Source: Neiella litorisoli (GTDB lineage: Bacteria; Pseudomonadota; Gammaproteobacteria; Enterobacterales; Neiellaceae). From it: a DNA stretch of 64,000 nucleotides. The stretch covers positions 62,001 through 126,000 of the forward strand of contig NZ_JACXAF010000009.1 in the NCBI RefSeq assembly GCF_014773395.1, given 5' to 3'. Shown piece by piece: positions 23,910 to 31,550 of this stretch. Made by a program: the position numbers and the translations under genes. The notes beneath the pieces are model-generated. The model saw only the letters and a program-made list of their open reading frames with translations, was not told where the DNA came from and made no database searches. The stretch's first letter is position 1, and every line of letters begins with the position of its first letter.

Positions 23910-24110
23910 GTGAGCAATAGGAGCATGCTATGTGGTTCAACATGTTGGGTCGCCTTACTGCAACTGCCCATTCGATTGGTCGGTGTAGGGTTGACTGTGA
24001 TGGCATTGGATCGTGCCTGTCAGTTTTTGCGCGGGGCAGGCTTAGACGCGTGGGTTCCTTGGTTGATCATCGTTGTGTTGGCGCTTTGTGGGCTTCGATT
24101 GTTGCGATAG
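23910..24110 (+). CDS. Small membrane protein, 66 aa
   Basis: I use the GTG at 23910, with GGAAGG upstream. The product has two hydrophobic helices (about 13-33 and 47-63). An alternative ATG at 23930 in another frame, with AGGAG upstream, gives an 83-residue chain that does not look like a protein. The leader 23882-23905 is nearly identical to that of the 32588 gene. Confidence 0.5.
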   Translation: MSNRSMLCGSTCWVALLQLPIRLVGVGLTVMALDRACQFLRGAGLDAWVPWLIIVVLALCGLRLLR

Positions 24111-24114
24111 CTGG

Positions 24115-24184
24115 GTCGCAGCTGGACACCAGCGATGGGTGGGCAGCTTATGCCAGTTGCCGGAGTCAGGAACGCGCTTAACGT
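24115..24184 (+). promoter_or_regulatory. Composite element before the HslV-like gene
   Basis: GTCGCAGCTGGAC (24115-24127) is followed after 29 bp by TTGCCG (24157), 16 bp and TAACGT (24179-24184). The start codon is 39 bp further. Confidence 0.6.
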
Positions 24185-24223
24185 GTTCATACACCACAAC
24201 GAATTGTACCAATGGAGTTATGT

Positions 24224-24757
24224 ATGACCGGCATTCTCACCACCGAAGACTTCACCATAAATTCAGACAGCCAAGTGACTGATGGCTGCGATGTGTTTTG
24301 CGGCAACTATCAAAAAATTCATCGTATTGGCCATTTGATCATTGCAGGAACGGGTCGCCGCGTGACCAAGTTTGCGTTTCTTCACGCCTTAAAACAAGCG
24401 CTAGCCAAACGGGCTGAGGCAACAGACATATTCACTCTACTATCGGGCGTGGTTGTCTCGCTGGACTTGGGCAAGTGGGTTGCTTTAGTGCTGGATATGG
24501 ATAGCAAAACGCTCTATCACGTTTCCAACGAAGGAATTGCACCGGTGATCCCGCCCATTGCTATCGGCAGTGGTGGCACCGAACTGATTAACGCCTATCG
24601 GGCTTTGAGTGCTGTCGAAAAGCGCGATGGTATTGAGATTGCTGACAAGGTTGCTGTCGCGTTTGAAGTGGCTTCAGCGGCCGATGTGCTAACAGGTGGC
24701 GAAGTGCAATCAGTCTCGCTGGAGCAGGCATTAGCGCTGCAAGAAGTCTCTTTCTGA
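24224..24757 (+). CDS. Proteasome beta/HslV-like Ntn-hydrolase, 177 aa
   Basis: The start at 24224 has TGGAG upstream and gives M-T-G-I-L-T-T, so removal of Met would expose a threonine. Asp15 (N-S-D-S-Q-V-T-D-G), Lys31 (N-Y-Q-K-I-H-R-I) and a following I-I-A-G-T-G match the places of Thr1, Asp17 and Lys33 and the A-G strand of HslV and proteasome beta subunits, with two or three residues fewer before Asp. Length agrees with HslV (about 175). It lacks an obvious HslU-type partner in the window. It could be an active self-compartmentalised protease or a catalytically changed relative. A hairpin terminator follows. Confidence 0.72.
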   Translation: MTGILTTEDFTINSDSQVTDGCDVFCGNYQKIHRIGHLIIAGTGRRVTKFAFLHALKQALAKRAEATDIFTLLSGVVVSLDLGKWVALVLDMDSKTLYHVSNEGIAPVIPPIAIGSGGTELINAYRALSAVEKRDGIEIADKVAVAFEVASAADVLTGGEVQSVSLEQALALQEVSF

Positions 24758-24787
24758 CGAGTTCTCTCTGGGGTTGTCACCCTTTGG

Positions 24788-24820
24788 GCAAGTAAGGTTG
24801 TTACCTTGCTTGCTCTTTTT
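24788..24820 (+). terminator. Rho-independent terminator after the HslV-like gene
   Basis: GCAAGTAAGG-TTGTTA-CCTTGCTTGC pairs over ten positions with one G-T pair, followed by TCTTTTTT. Confidence 0.85.
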
Positions 24821-24827
24821 TATTTGG

Positions 24828-24856
24828 TTGTGCAAATGCACGGTATTATCTATAAT
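24828..24856 (+). promoter_or_regulatory. Promoter of the RES/Xre toxin-antitoxin operon
   Basis: TTGTGC (24828-24833), a 17-bp spacer and a perfect TATAAT (24851-24856). The palindrome GTGCAAATGCAC (24830-24841) covers the -35 side and is the likely operator for repression by the toxin-antitoxin complex. Confidence 0.75.
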
Positions 24857-24890
24857 TGTGCGTGTGGACAATGTTGTTTAGGTGTGCATC

Positions 24891-25253
24891 ATGAATTACG
24901 CGCATACAGTAGCGAAACCCGATCCAGCCGATGTGCTTGGGAAAAGTACCCTTAATGCTGGTCGTCATCTTGGATTATCTGCGGAACAAGTCGGCGAGAT
25001 TATCGGTCGTGGACGGACAAGCATTACCCGTAATGGGATTGACCCAACATCAAAAGCAGGGGACTTGGCAATGCTACTGGTGCGACTGTATCGCTCGGTG
25101 CACACGCTCATGGGTGGTGATGATGCCAATATCCGACATTTTATGACGACCAATAACCGAGGTACGCAAGGTCGCCCTATCGACCAAATCTTTCGAGTTG
25201 ATGGTCTGGTACGCGTGGTGTCATACTTGGACGCGATGCGCGGTCGTGCATGA
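24891..25253 (+). CDS. Xre/MbcA/ParS-type antitoxin (DUF2384), 120 aa
   Basis: The ATG at 24891 is used; a GTG at 24882 is the alternative. An N-terminal helix-turn-helix (L-G-L-S-A-E-Q-V-G-E-I-I-G-R-G-R-T) is followed by L-V-R-L-Y-R-S-V and a C-terminal D-x-I-F-R-V-D-G-L-V-R-V-V-x-Y-L-D-A-M-R-G, the toxin-binding end of this antitoxin family. It overlaps the toxin gene by four bases, the normal order for RES-Xre modules. It should repress the operon and mask the toxin. Confidence 0.88.
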   Translation: MNYAHTVAKPDPADVLGKSTLNAGRHLGLSAEQVGEIIGRGRTSITRNGIDPTSKAGDLAMLLVRLYRSVHTLMGGDDANIRHFMTTNNRGTQGRPIDQIFRVDGLVRVVSYLDAMRGRA

Positions 25254-25981
25254 TCTTTCCTGCTATTGATCAAGAGCCATTAAATGGAACGCTCTGGCGC
25301 ATTGTTGAATCGCAAGAGAGTGCGGCAACACTTAGCATTTCCGATAATTTGGCAGAGCAGGCGGTTTTAGAGGAGCTATTGGAGCAGCGCTCTAAACCAC
25401 CGTATCCAGACGATTACAACCGCTATTCTTATCTGCTCTCAACCCCGTTTCGCTATCCACCACTCGACTATGGCAGTCGATTTGGCTCTACCACTGAGGC
25501 CAGCCTCTTCTATGGCTCAGCGAAGCCAAATACCGTTTTGGCGGAGTGCGCCTATTACCGGCTTTCCTTTTGGGATGACATGGAAACTCCGCCGCCAAAC
25601 CCCATTGTTACGCAGCATTCTTTGTTCACCGCTGATTATGCAACAGAGCATGGTGCCAATTTGACTATCGCTAGTGCTGAGCACCGCGCTCTGATCAGCC
25701 ATGCTAGTGATTATTCGTTCAGTCAGGCTCTGGGCTCTCATTTGAGAGATGCCGGTGTCAAATTACTTCAATTCTATTCTGCACGATGCCCGGATCAGGG
25801 AATGAACATCGCGCTTTTCGATCCATCTCCGTTCACTTGTTCATCGCCGACGAGCAAACAAGAATGGCTCTGCGAACTGACGGGTGACACCGTGTTCTTT
25901 AAACGTGTCCAGTACTTGGATTCGCACGCCTTCTTGCGCGACCAGTTCATCGTCGAGGGTGAACTACCTCGACCAGCGTAA
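25250..25981 (+). CDS. RES-domain toxin (NAD-degrading), 243 aa
   Basis: The RES pattern is present: L-W-R-I-V near residue 16 with the substrate-binding Arg, a D-Y-G-S-R-F-G-S segment, and F-Y-G-S-A-K-P-N-T-V-L-A-E-C-A-Y-Y-R with the Tyr and Glu of the ADP-ribosyltransferase-like fold. RES toxins of RES-Xre modules deplete NAD. As a pair with the upstream antitoxin it can stabilise the plasmid by killing cells that lose it. Confidence 0.87.
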   Translation: MIFPAIDQEPLNGTLWRIVESQESAATLSISDNLAEQAVLEELLEQRSKPPYPDDYNRYSYLLSTPFRYPPLDYGSRFGSTTEASLFYGSAKPNTVLAECAYYRLSFWDDMETPPPNPIVTQHSLFTADYATEHGANLTIASAEHRALISHASDYSFSQALGSHLRDAGVKLLQFYSARCPDQGMNIALFDPSPFTCSSPTSKQEWLCELTGDTVFFKRVQYLDSHAFLRDQFIVEGELPRPA

Positions 25982-26033
25982 CTCACTGCTGACCGTGAAG
26001 CGGATCAGGCTAAGTCTTTAATAACTCTCTGTT

Positions 26034-26103
26034 GTCCGGCTTGGACACGGCTCATTTATCAGTCGTAGCGCTTGGTTGCGTGATCTGCCTTCTGCCATAC
26101 GAT
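26034..26103 (+). promoter_or_regulatory. Composite element before the cold-shock-domain gene
   Basis: GTCCGGCTTGGAC (26034-26046) is followed after 29 bp by TTGCGT (26076), 16 bp and TACGAT (26098-26103). The start codon is 29 bp further. Confidence 0.6.
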
Positions 26104-26132
26104 GACCCTATCGATTTGGCAGGAGATTTATT

Positions 26133-26789
26133 ATGACTCAACTAACCGGAACAGTTCGTCGCATCTGGCATGACCGTGGTTACGGCTTTATCTCCGTGAA
26201 CGGCCAAGATCAAGATGTCTTTTTTCATCAGCATCAATGTGGTTTCTTCGGTTCACTGCACCCATCTGAGCTAGTGAAATTCATCGTTCGTAAGTCCCGC
26301 AAAGGTCTAGAAGCGGTCGACGTGCAGCGTGTTTCATTGGCTGGCCGTGAGCGAGTCATCGTGCCGCTTAAAGAGTTTGTTATGACGCGCTCTGAAACAC
26401 CCCGTTATGGCGAGGTGGCCAAGCGTACTGCTTGGCAAAGCGGTTGGTATCGCGACCCGCAACAGGCTCGCGACGAACTCAAAGCCAAGGCCGAGGAGCT
26501 GGGTTATAACGCAGTGCTCAATCTTACGTGTCAGCGCAAGCCTAAGCATGTTGGTGGCAACTATTTCATCACCGTTCATCAGTTTACCGGTGATTTAGCG
26601 GTCGTTGGCCAACGTCAGTGGGTCAGCAAGGTTCGGGCTGCAATTTGCAGAAAAGCCTGCGAACCGGCAGAGCCAGTGGCCGAGGTCAACACCGCTTCTG
26701 TCGAAGGTGCATCGCCATCGGCGATCACGGCTATTTGCTGTGTAGCATTTGTTGGTATGGCCGTTGTGGCTGCGCTGGCAGGTGCATAA
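26133..26789 (+). CDS. Cold-shock-domain protein with C-terminal membrane anchor, 218 aa
   Basis: Residues 4-65 form a cold-shock domain with G-T-V-R-R-I-W-H-D-R-G-Y-G-F-I and D-V-F-F-H-Q, the RNP-like nucleic-acid-binding motifs. The middle part (A-R-D-E-L-K-A-K-A-E-E-L-G-Y-N-A-V) loosely resembles YbjQ-type domains, in which a helix L-x-x-x-A-x-x-L-G-x-N-A-V is typical. The end is a single hydrophobic helix with two cysteines. A membrane-anchored CSD protein of this layout is known from other bacteria as an uncharacterised type. Confidence 0.75.
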   Translation: MTQLTGTVRRIWHDRGYGFISVNGQDQDVFFHQHQCGFFGSLHPSELVKFIVRKSRKGLEAVDVQRVSLAGRERVIVPLKEFVMTRSETPRYGEVAKRTAWQSGWYRDPQQARDELKAKAEELGYNAVLNLTCQRKPKHVGGNYFITVHQFTGDLAVVGQRQWVSKVRAAICRKACEPAEPVAEVNTASVEGASPSAITAICCVAFVGMAVVAALAGA

Positions 26790-26793
26790 CTTT

Positions 26794-26806
26794 GTCCGGC
26801 ATGGAC
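26794..26806 (+). promoter_or_regulatory. Isolated GTC-N7-GAC repeat
   Basis: GTCCGGCATGGAC, close to the copy at 26034 in sequence, but no TTGCGN box follows at the usual distance. The next start codon is 33 bp further. Confidence 0.4.
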
Positions 26807-26839
26807 GCTGGGCCTCTTTCTACTCAATAGGTACTCACT

Positions 26840-27145
26840 ATGGCAAACCATTTACACCAACGTTTCCCTGTCGGGGCAGTCGTCAAACTCGCAAAACCTT
26901 GCATGGGTAATCCTGCAGGTTCCCTTGCGTTCGTCTATGAAAACTATCGTTTAGGCGCATCGCGTCAAGGGATTAGTCTGCTGTTTGCAAACGGCAAGTA
27001 CGATGGTTTTGGTCCAGAATGTGTCGCTTTGTTTGGCCTGACGTTAGTCCGCATAGAGTCGACCTTGCAAGACTATCAATTTAGCAATGTTGGCCAACTC
27101 GATATTGACCGCCAGCGAAAGGTGTTTGCGCCCGCTTTTGCTTAG
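26840..27145 (+). CDS. Hypothetical protein, 101 aa
   Basis: The ATG at 26840 has AGGT upstream. The chain is beta-rich with F-P-V-G-A-V-V-K-L near the start and Y-D-G-F-G-P-E near 62. No family recognised; similar small proteins are common on plasmids of this type. Confidence 0.6.
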   Translation: MANHLHQRFPVGAVVKLAKPCMGNPAGSLAFVYENYRLGASRQGISLLFANGKYDGFGPECVALFGLTLVRIESTLQDYQFSNVGQLDIDRQRKVFAPAFA

Positions 27146-27252
27146 CGACTACGTTGGGGCAGTTACCGGTGTAATTGTCCCGTTAACGCGCCTCTTTCGA
27201 GTGTTTGCTCCTTCTACCATGTCTAAGATTTCCCCAATCTTCAGGAGCTTGC

Positions 27253-27930
27253 ATGCTACCTTCTTGCTTAGCATTTGATGTCACTCGATCTGCGCCAGGT
27301 TCGGCCGATATATTACAGCGTAAGGCCACACTTGAAGCTGCTATCCATAAGGCTAAGACCGCAGAGGCTGCGTTATTACTTGGCGCGATTTTACTGGTCG
27401 TTATCTACAGCCAATTGAGCGGGCCACAGCAGTGGTTTCTCGTTGGAGTGGGTATGATGTTGTATTGGCCGGGGCAATGGGTTGCTCGTAAAATTTCAGC
27501 ATTAATGAGGCTGCGTGATTGGTGGTCGGGCAATGCTTTGGCCGGTATTGCCATCGGCGTCACTGTGACCACTATTCAGGCATGGAGTCGCTTCCCCCTC
27601 GAAGTTGTCATGTTGTTGGTCGTACTTTTGTTGTCTCTTCAGATCTTGCCGAGAGATGCACGCGTTGCTTTTCGCGATCAGCTTCATCTGTTTGAGACTG
27701 CGACGGACTCGCACTTGCTCCAGATCCGAGAGAGTCTCGCCAATCCAGTCATTGCTAATTACATTGGCTCGCTGAACCAGCAGCAGCGTCCAATGATTGT
27801 TGCCGAGTACCTCGCACTTGCAAAGCACCTGAGTCGCCAGCGCTCAGAGCAGGCTCGACAGCGACACGAACAAGACATCTACGCCGCCAAAGAGGCGCTT
27901 AATGCCGTACAGCATTCGGATGCCCAATGA
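27253..27930 (+). CDS. Membrane protein with C-terminal coiled region, 225 aa
   Basis: The start at 27253 has CAGGAG six bases upstream. Four hydrophobic helices lie at about 45-62, 68-85, 97-113 and 120-135. The last 80 residues are charged and helical (K-H-L-S-R-Q-R-S-E-Q-A-R-Q-R). It overlaps the next membrane-protein gene by four bases. No family recognised. Confidence 0.6.
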   Translation: MLPSCLAFDVTRSAPGSADILQRKATLEAAIHKAKTAEAALLLGAILLVVIYSQLSGPQQWFLVGVGMMLYWPGQWVARKISALMRLRDWWSGNALAGIAIGVTVTTIQAWSRFPLEVVMLLVVLLLSLQILPRDARVAFRDQLHLFETATDSHLLQIRESLANPVIANYIGSLNQQQRPMIVAEYLALAKHLSRQRSEQARQRHEQDIYAAKEALNAVQHSDAQ

Positions 27931-28457
27931 ACATCGGCTTTAACTTTCACGAGTTCAATGGGCACAGAGCTTTGGTGTTCTTCCTTACTATTTTTATCAA
28001 AGGCTGGTTGGTCGCCGCGGTGGCTATGGCGTGGTACCTAGGCAGCAACTTTAGAATCCAGCTCATGTTCTCACCCGTCATTTGGTTTATTCCATTGTTT
28101 GTCGCGATACCTGGCGCGGTGTATCAAGGGATTAGGTGCTCGCATCATCAAGGGATGGCCACCAATTGGCGCGCTCAGCCTCGCTGGTTTCAATACACCA
28201 TGTATGTTGCAGGAGCATTGTTAGGGCTGGGTGTGTTTGTCGCGCCGATGATGGAGGCACCACCGCGAGCTGTCGCTGAGCTGCAGCAATCCATTAAAGC
28301 CGCAGGCACCAGCGACTTGCAGCAGTCATATAGTGATGCCATGGCCGATGGCGCTATTTCCCGATATGAGCTTGGCGTACTGCGTCGTGAGCTATTTCGA
28401 ACAGCAGTGCGCGACGATCATGATAAACAGAGTGGCGTGAGACAGTCTGCTGAGTAA
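27927..28457 (+). CDS. Membrane protein, 176 aa
   Basis: Translationally coupled to the preceding gene (ATGA). Three hydrophobic helices (about 18-38, 45-65 and 88-106) are followed by a soluble tail with Y-S-D-A-M-A-D-G-A-I-S-R-Y-E. The pair may form one membrane complex. No family recognised. Confidence 0.6.
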   Translation: MNIGFNFHEFNGHRALVFFLTIFIKGWLVAAVAMAWYLGSNFRIQLMFSPVIWFIPLFVAIPGAVYQGIRCSHHQGMATNWRAQPRWFQYTMYVAGALLGLGVFVAPMMEAPPRAVAELQQSIKAAGTSDLQQSYSDAMADGAISRYELGVLRRELFRTAVRDDHDKQSGVRQSAE

Positions 28458-28537
28458 CAGGCGCAGCGGTAATTCCATGTTTACCGATATCTCAGATTTA
28501 GAAGTTGAATTCCTTGAGGAAACAGAACGGTGACCTT

Positions 28538-28717
28538 ATGAAAACGAGTGAATTTGAACAAGCTATCGCGTACGATCCGTCAACGTCGTACTGGCTAAAA
28601 GAGCAGCTTGATGTCACTAAGCAACGCGACCCAGTGGATGCGCTGAATGATGCCGAGGCGCTGGTAACAGCGTTAAAAGCGCGGTTGACGCTGCTGACAG
28701 AGGCTTCGTCACCTTGA
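28538..28717 (+). CDS. Small helical protein, 59 aa
   Basis: The ATG at 28538 is preferred to one at 28505 because of the GGTGA upstream. The middle reads S-Y-W-L-K-E-Q-L-D-V-T-K-Q-R-D-P-V-D-A-L-N-D-A-E, typical of small plasmid- and phage-borne helical proteins of unknown function. An 18-codon frame at 28477-28533 ends just before it and could be a leader peptide. Confidence 0.55.
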   Translation: MKTSEFEQAIAYDPSTSYWLKEQLDVTKQRDPVDALNDAEALVTALKARLTLLTEASSP

Positions 28718-29082
28718 TGTCGTAGCCTGCACTGGCGTCTCTAACTTCGAGGGTTCATCAGATTGACCACAACTTGTTTTACTTGTTTGTTTAAGTTGCC
28801 ACAGTCAAATGAGCAAGGCGCTTGCCATCAACTCCTGCCACTCCCCACGATCAACTGCAAACGGTATCAACCTGCCCGTGCTCGCTTGCTCCAAAAAAAC
28901 TTCCGCGTCATATATGCGCTCCACAACCAATTTGGCAATGCGGCGGCAAATGCTTCATGCTTTTGTGATTGTGCACCGGGGTAGTGGATCAGCTAAGGTG
29001 TTCATTTCACCCGATCACCATTACCATCAAACCAAGGATGTCACTACGCGACAGTTGTACTAATCGCTCTGGGAAAGCATTG
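28718..29082 (+). other. Gene-poor stretch, 365 bp
   Basis: Two overlapping frames cross this stretch (73 codons from a TTG at 28763, 84 codons from an ATG at 28809), neither with a ribosome binding site or protein-like composition. No palindrome or promoter box of the common type is seen. It may hold a decayed gene. Confidence 0.4.
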
Positions 29083-29931
29083 ATGGATGTTCGTTTACCT
29101 GCCGCTCTTAGTCTCGACACCGGCCAACTGGTCGATGTCAATGATGTCCCACGAGGACGAAACTGCGGATGTATTTGCCCTTCATGTGGTCAAGGCTTGT
29201 TGGCACGGCAAGGCGAGTGGAAGGCTTGGCACTTTGCTCATGAGCACGATTCCCCCATCCCTCCTAAAAACCCTTGTATTATCTCATTTGATGTTGTGGC
29301 ACGAGACTTAGCGGTGCAGCTGCTTTTATCGGGCAACATTAGCTCATTGCACCTGCCCGAACTCACCCTTGATCACCAACGAACCGGTTTGACCGAAAAA
29401 GTCGCCCCAAAATCAGAGCATCACGCGCTGCACTTTGAGAAGGGTGGGCCGCTCCAGTTGTTTACCAACATTAAAGGGCATCGCTTAGATATTGGGGTTG
29501 GTCAGTTGGATGATGGGATTAGCGATGCGATTTACCGCCCAGGACTAGCGGCCATTGGCATAGCTATTGATGTCGCCACTATCCGCTCTCAGTATTTTAG
29601 CCGTAACAACAAGACGACCTTCACCGAGCTTCTGGTAGGTCAGATCAGTGACGTGACAAACATCCGATGGTTGTGCCACCCGCGGCTTGAAGCAGCCCAG
29701 GATCGACTCAAGGCGCGCGTCCAAGAGCAACTTTCAACAAAAACAGGTAGTTTTCCCGGCCTGTTGTCTCCGAAGGATGATGATCGAAGTGCGGGGTTCT
29801 TGGGAACTTACACGTGTTCTGCTTGCGATCACCGATGGCCGGGACGACAACTCAGTCCGCGCGATTTTGAATGCCCAAAATGCGGGGCAGGGCTGGGTCA
29901 AACTATGTTCGATCACCGACGCATGGAGTAA
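29083..29931 (+). CDS. CoiA-like zinc-finger protein, degenerate, 282 aa
   Basis: The start at 29083 gives the CoiA-type N-terminus: L-D-T-G-Q-L-V-D-V-N-D-V-P-R-G, C-I-C-P-S-C-G-Q-G-L and W-H-F-A-H-E-H. The nuclease-like core is recognisable (H-R-L-D-I-G-V, then I-G-I-A-I-D-V) but the acidic residue expected before the strand end is Asp rather than Glu and the lysine is displaced. The C-terminus ends in a second zinc ribbon (C-S-A-C and C-P-K-C). It is a shorter paralogue of the 7635 gene and may have lost catalysis. Confidence 0.68.
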   Translation: MDVRLPAALSLDTGQLVDVNDVPRGRNCGCICPSCGQGLLARQGEWKAWHFAHEHDSPIPPKNPCIISFDVVARDLAVQLLLSGNISSLHLPELTLDHQRTGLTEKVAPKSEHHALHFEKGGPLQLFTNIKGHRLDIGVGQLDDGISDAIYRPGLAAIGIAIDVATIRSQYFSRNNKTTFTELLVGQISDVTNIRWLCHPRLEAAQDRLKARVQEQLSTKTGSFPGLLSPKDDDRSAGFLGTYTCSACDHRWPGRQLSPRDFECPKCGAGLGQTMFDHRRME

Positions 29932-30035
29932 AGTCGCCGTCGGGGTGCCGGCTTAGGTCGCGACATGACAGAGGTCTTCTGGTGTCGTCGACGATTCTCG
30001 TATGTGCCCCGTCATTTATTTGAGGAACATATCCG

Positions 30036-30689
30036 GTGAACACGCTGCCTTTTGCTCTTTACCATGGGACATCATCGCTCTTTCTAGAATCCATCATGAC
30101 TCAAGGATTGGGCGCAGAGAGGCCGGTGTTGCAGCACTCTGTCATAGAAATGATTGCTAAAATGGTGGATGCGTTTGAAGCGCGGTTTCCAATGAACAAA
30201 GAGTGGATGGATTATTCTTGGTTCGCTAAACGTATGGTGGCCAATGAAGATGGCCAACGGTTCTCGTTTCGATACGGGGGAGGGGCGTATTATTCGGTTT
30301 GCCCCGGTCGAGCTTTGGGGTTCGCGAGAAAAAGACACGGATCGGAGGCCATTTCAGCTCTGGTTGAACTGCATGAGATCTTGCACCGGTTGGCGCCCGA
30401 TCTGGCCGACTCCATCTATCCCTGTGATCACGATTTGCGCGAGTTTTTAGCTCAACCCGCCTCACCCGTGATCTTGAAGGTTTCCCGCATCGACAAGGGC
30501 GACCTTCGAGCCGAGAATGGTGGCCCCATAGGCGAGACTTTGGATTATATGACCGAAATTTTTTTCATGAAGTCTAAGGGAGTTCAAGCCGTGCAGCGGG
30601 AGCAAACGAACTTCGAGTGCTTGGCCGTGGTTCCTCCGGAGCACATTGAAGTGTTTCATGCTGATCGAATCGCAGAGTTATTCGTGTAA
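30036..30689 (+). CDS. ADP-ribosyltransferase-like protein, 217 aa
   Basis: The first start is GTG at 30036 (GAGG upstream). The N-terminus has L-Y-H-G-T-S-S-L-F-L-E-S-I, followed by Q-G-L and, near 87, G-G-G-A-Y-Y-S-V-C-P-G-R-A-L-G-F-A. The H-x-T/S and Y-Y-S motifs are those of the H-Y-E class of ADP-ribosyltransferases (PARP, Tpt1 and related). The third motif is uncertain. It could modify protein, nucleic acid or small molecules; target unknown. No cognate macrodomain gene lies near. Confidence 0.62.
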   Translation: MNTLPFALYHGTSSLFLESIMTQGLGAERPVLQHSVIEMIAKMVDAFEARFPMNKEWMDYSWFAKRMVANEDGQRFSFRYGGGAYYSVCPGRALGFARKRHGSEAISALVELHEILHRLAPDLADSIYPCDHDLREFLAQPASPVILKVSRIDKGDLRAENGGPIGETLDYMTEIFFMKSKGVQAVQREQTNFECLAVVPPEHIEVFHADRIAELFV

Positions 30690-30739
30690 CTCAGGCAGGT
30701 TTCTGCCAGTTCGGATCACCGAAGTTGATAACGAGTTAG

Positions 30740-31483
30740 CTACACGTTTCTGCTCGCAGTCGGAGTGGCTTTGTATGCACGAATGGTTCGCTCCATGAAT
30801 GACTGTGTTTGTTCACTGACCCGATCTAAGCATTGATGAAGCGTGGCAACATACTCCTTCATAAACTCTGGTTTGATTTCCACCGCTGCTCCTTCGCGCC
30901 CGCTGAACCACTCGTATTTATTTACAATTGCTAAGATCTTTTTGTCTTTGATGGTTCCACCAGCGTGAACAATGATATTGCGGATCTCTTGGACGTCAGC
31001 AATAACAGATTGCTCTTTTTGCAAGGAAGAGAACTCAAAGTCCGCCACTTTCTTGAGGTAGCTCCATGCTCGCTTAATGCCTCTGTCGTTGAGATCGGTG
31101 AACTTTATTTTGCTCTGCATGGCATTTGCCACATCGCGGCATAGAGCATTAAGGCCATGTTCCAATTCGTTTTGCAGAACGATCAGCATCGCCTCTCGAT
31201 GAAGCTGCTCTAGCTCCGCTATTCGCATGAAATCCATCGCGAACGACTCGTGCACGTCTTGCAGCCGCGACTCGGCATTTTTACTCACAGCAGGCGCCTC
31301 AAGTGCTTGTTGGTAGCCCTGTTCGATCTGGTTCGAGCGTTCATGCCATGTTTGCTCTACCACGGAGTAGGCGCTTAGCACGTCGCTCAATCGGTTTTTT
31401 ACCTCATTACAACGCATACATAGGCCCGACCTGAAAAAATCGAGGTGCATCGGTAATAGTTGATTTGTTGATGACATATCCAT
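30740..31483 (-). CDS. HEPN-like protein, 247 aa
   Basis: The protein is helical throughout. R-N-I-I-V-H near residue 167-172 fits the R-x4-H motif of HEPN domains, many of which are RNases in toxin-antitoxin or defence systems. A Cys pair (C-M-R-C at 22-25) lies near the N-terminus. No nucleotidyltransferase partner is encoded next to it; the neighbour on the same strand is the T5orf172-like gene. Activity is therefore uncertain. Confidence 0.58.
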   Translation of the reverse strand: MDMSSTNQLLPMHLDFFRSGLCMRCNEVKNRLSDVLSAYSVVEQTWHERSNQIEQGYQQALEAPAVSKNAESRLQDVHESFAMDFMRIAELEQLHREAMLIVLQNELEHGLNALCRDVANAMQSKIKFTDLNDRGIKRAWSYLKKVADFEFSSLQKEQSVIADVQEIRNIIVHAGGTIKDKKILAIVNKYEWFSGREGAAVEIKPEFMKEYVATLHQCLDRVSEQTQSFMERTIRAYKATPTASRNV

Positions 31484-31550
31484 CTCAAAAGTTGAAGGTT
31501 TGGTGCCTCCGATGCGATGTCGAATGCACGATCTTAGTCCGGAAAAGTGT

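Noticed and set aside
23930-24181. 83-codon frame with AGGAG start overlapping the 66-residue membrane gene
   Set aside because: The translation is Cys/Arg/Ser-rich without structure, and it runs through the composite promoter of the next gene.
28809-29063. 84-codon frame before the second CoiA-like gene
   Set aside because: No ribosome binding site and no protein-like pattern; noted only as part of a gene-poor stretch.
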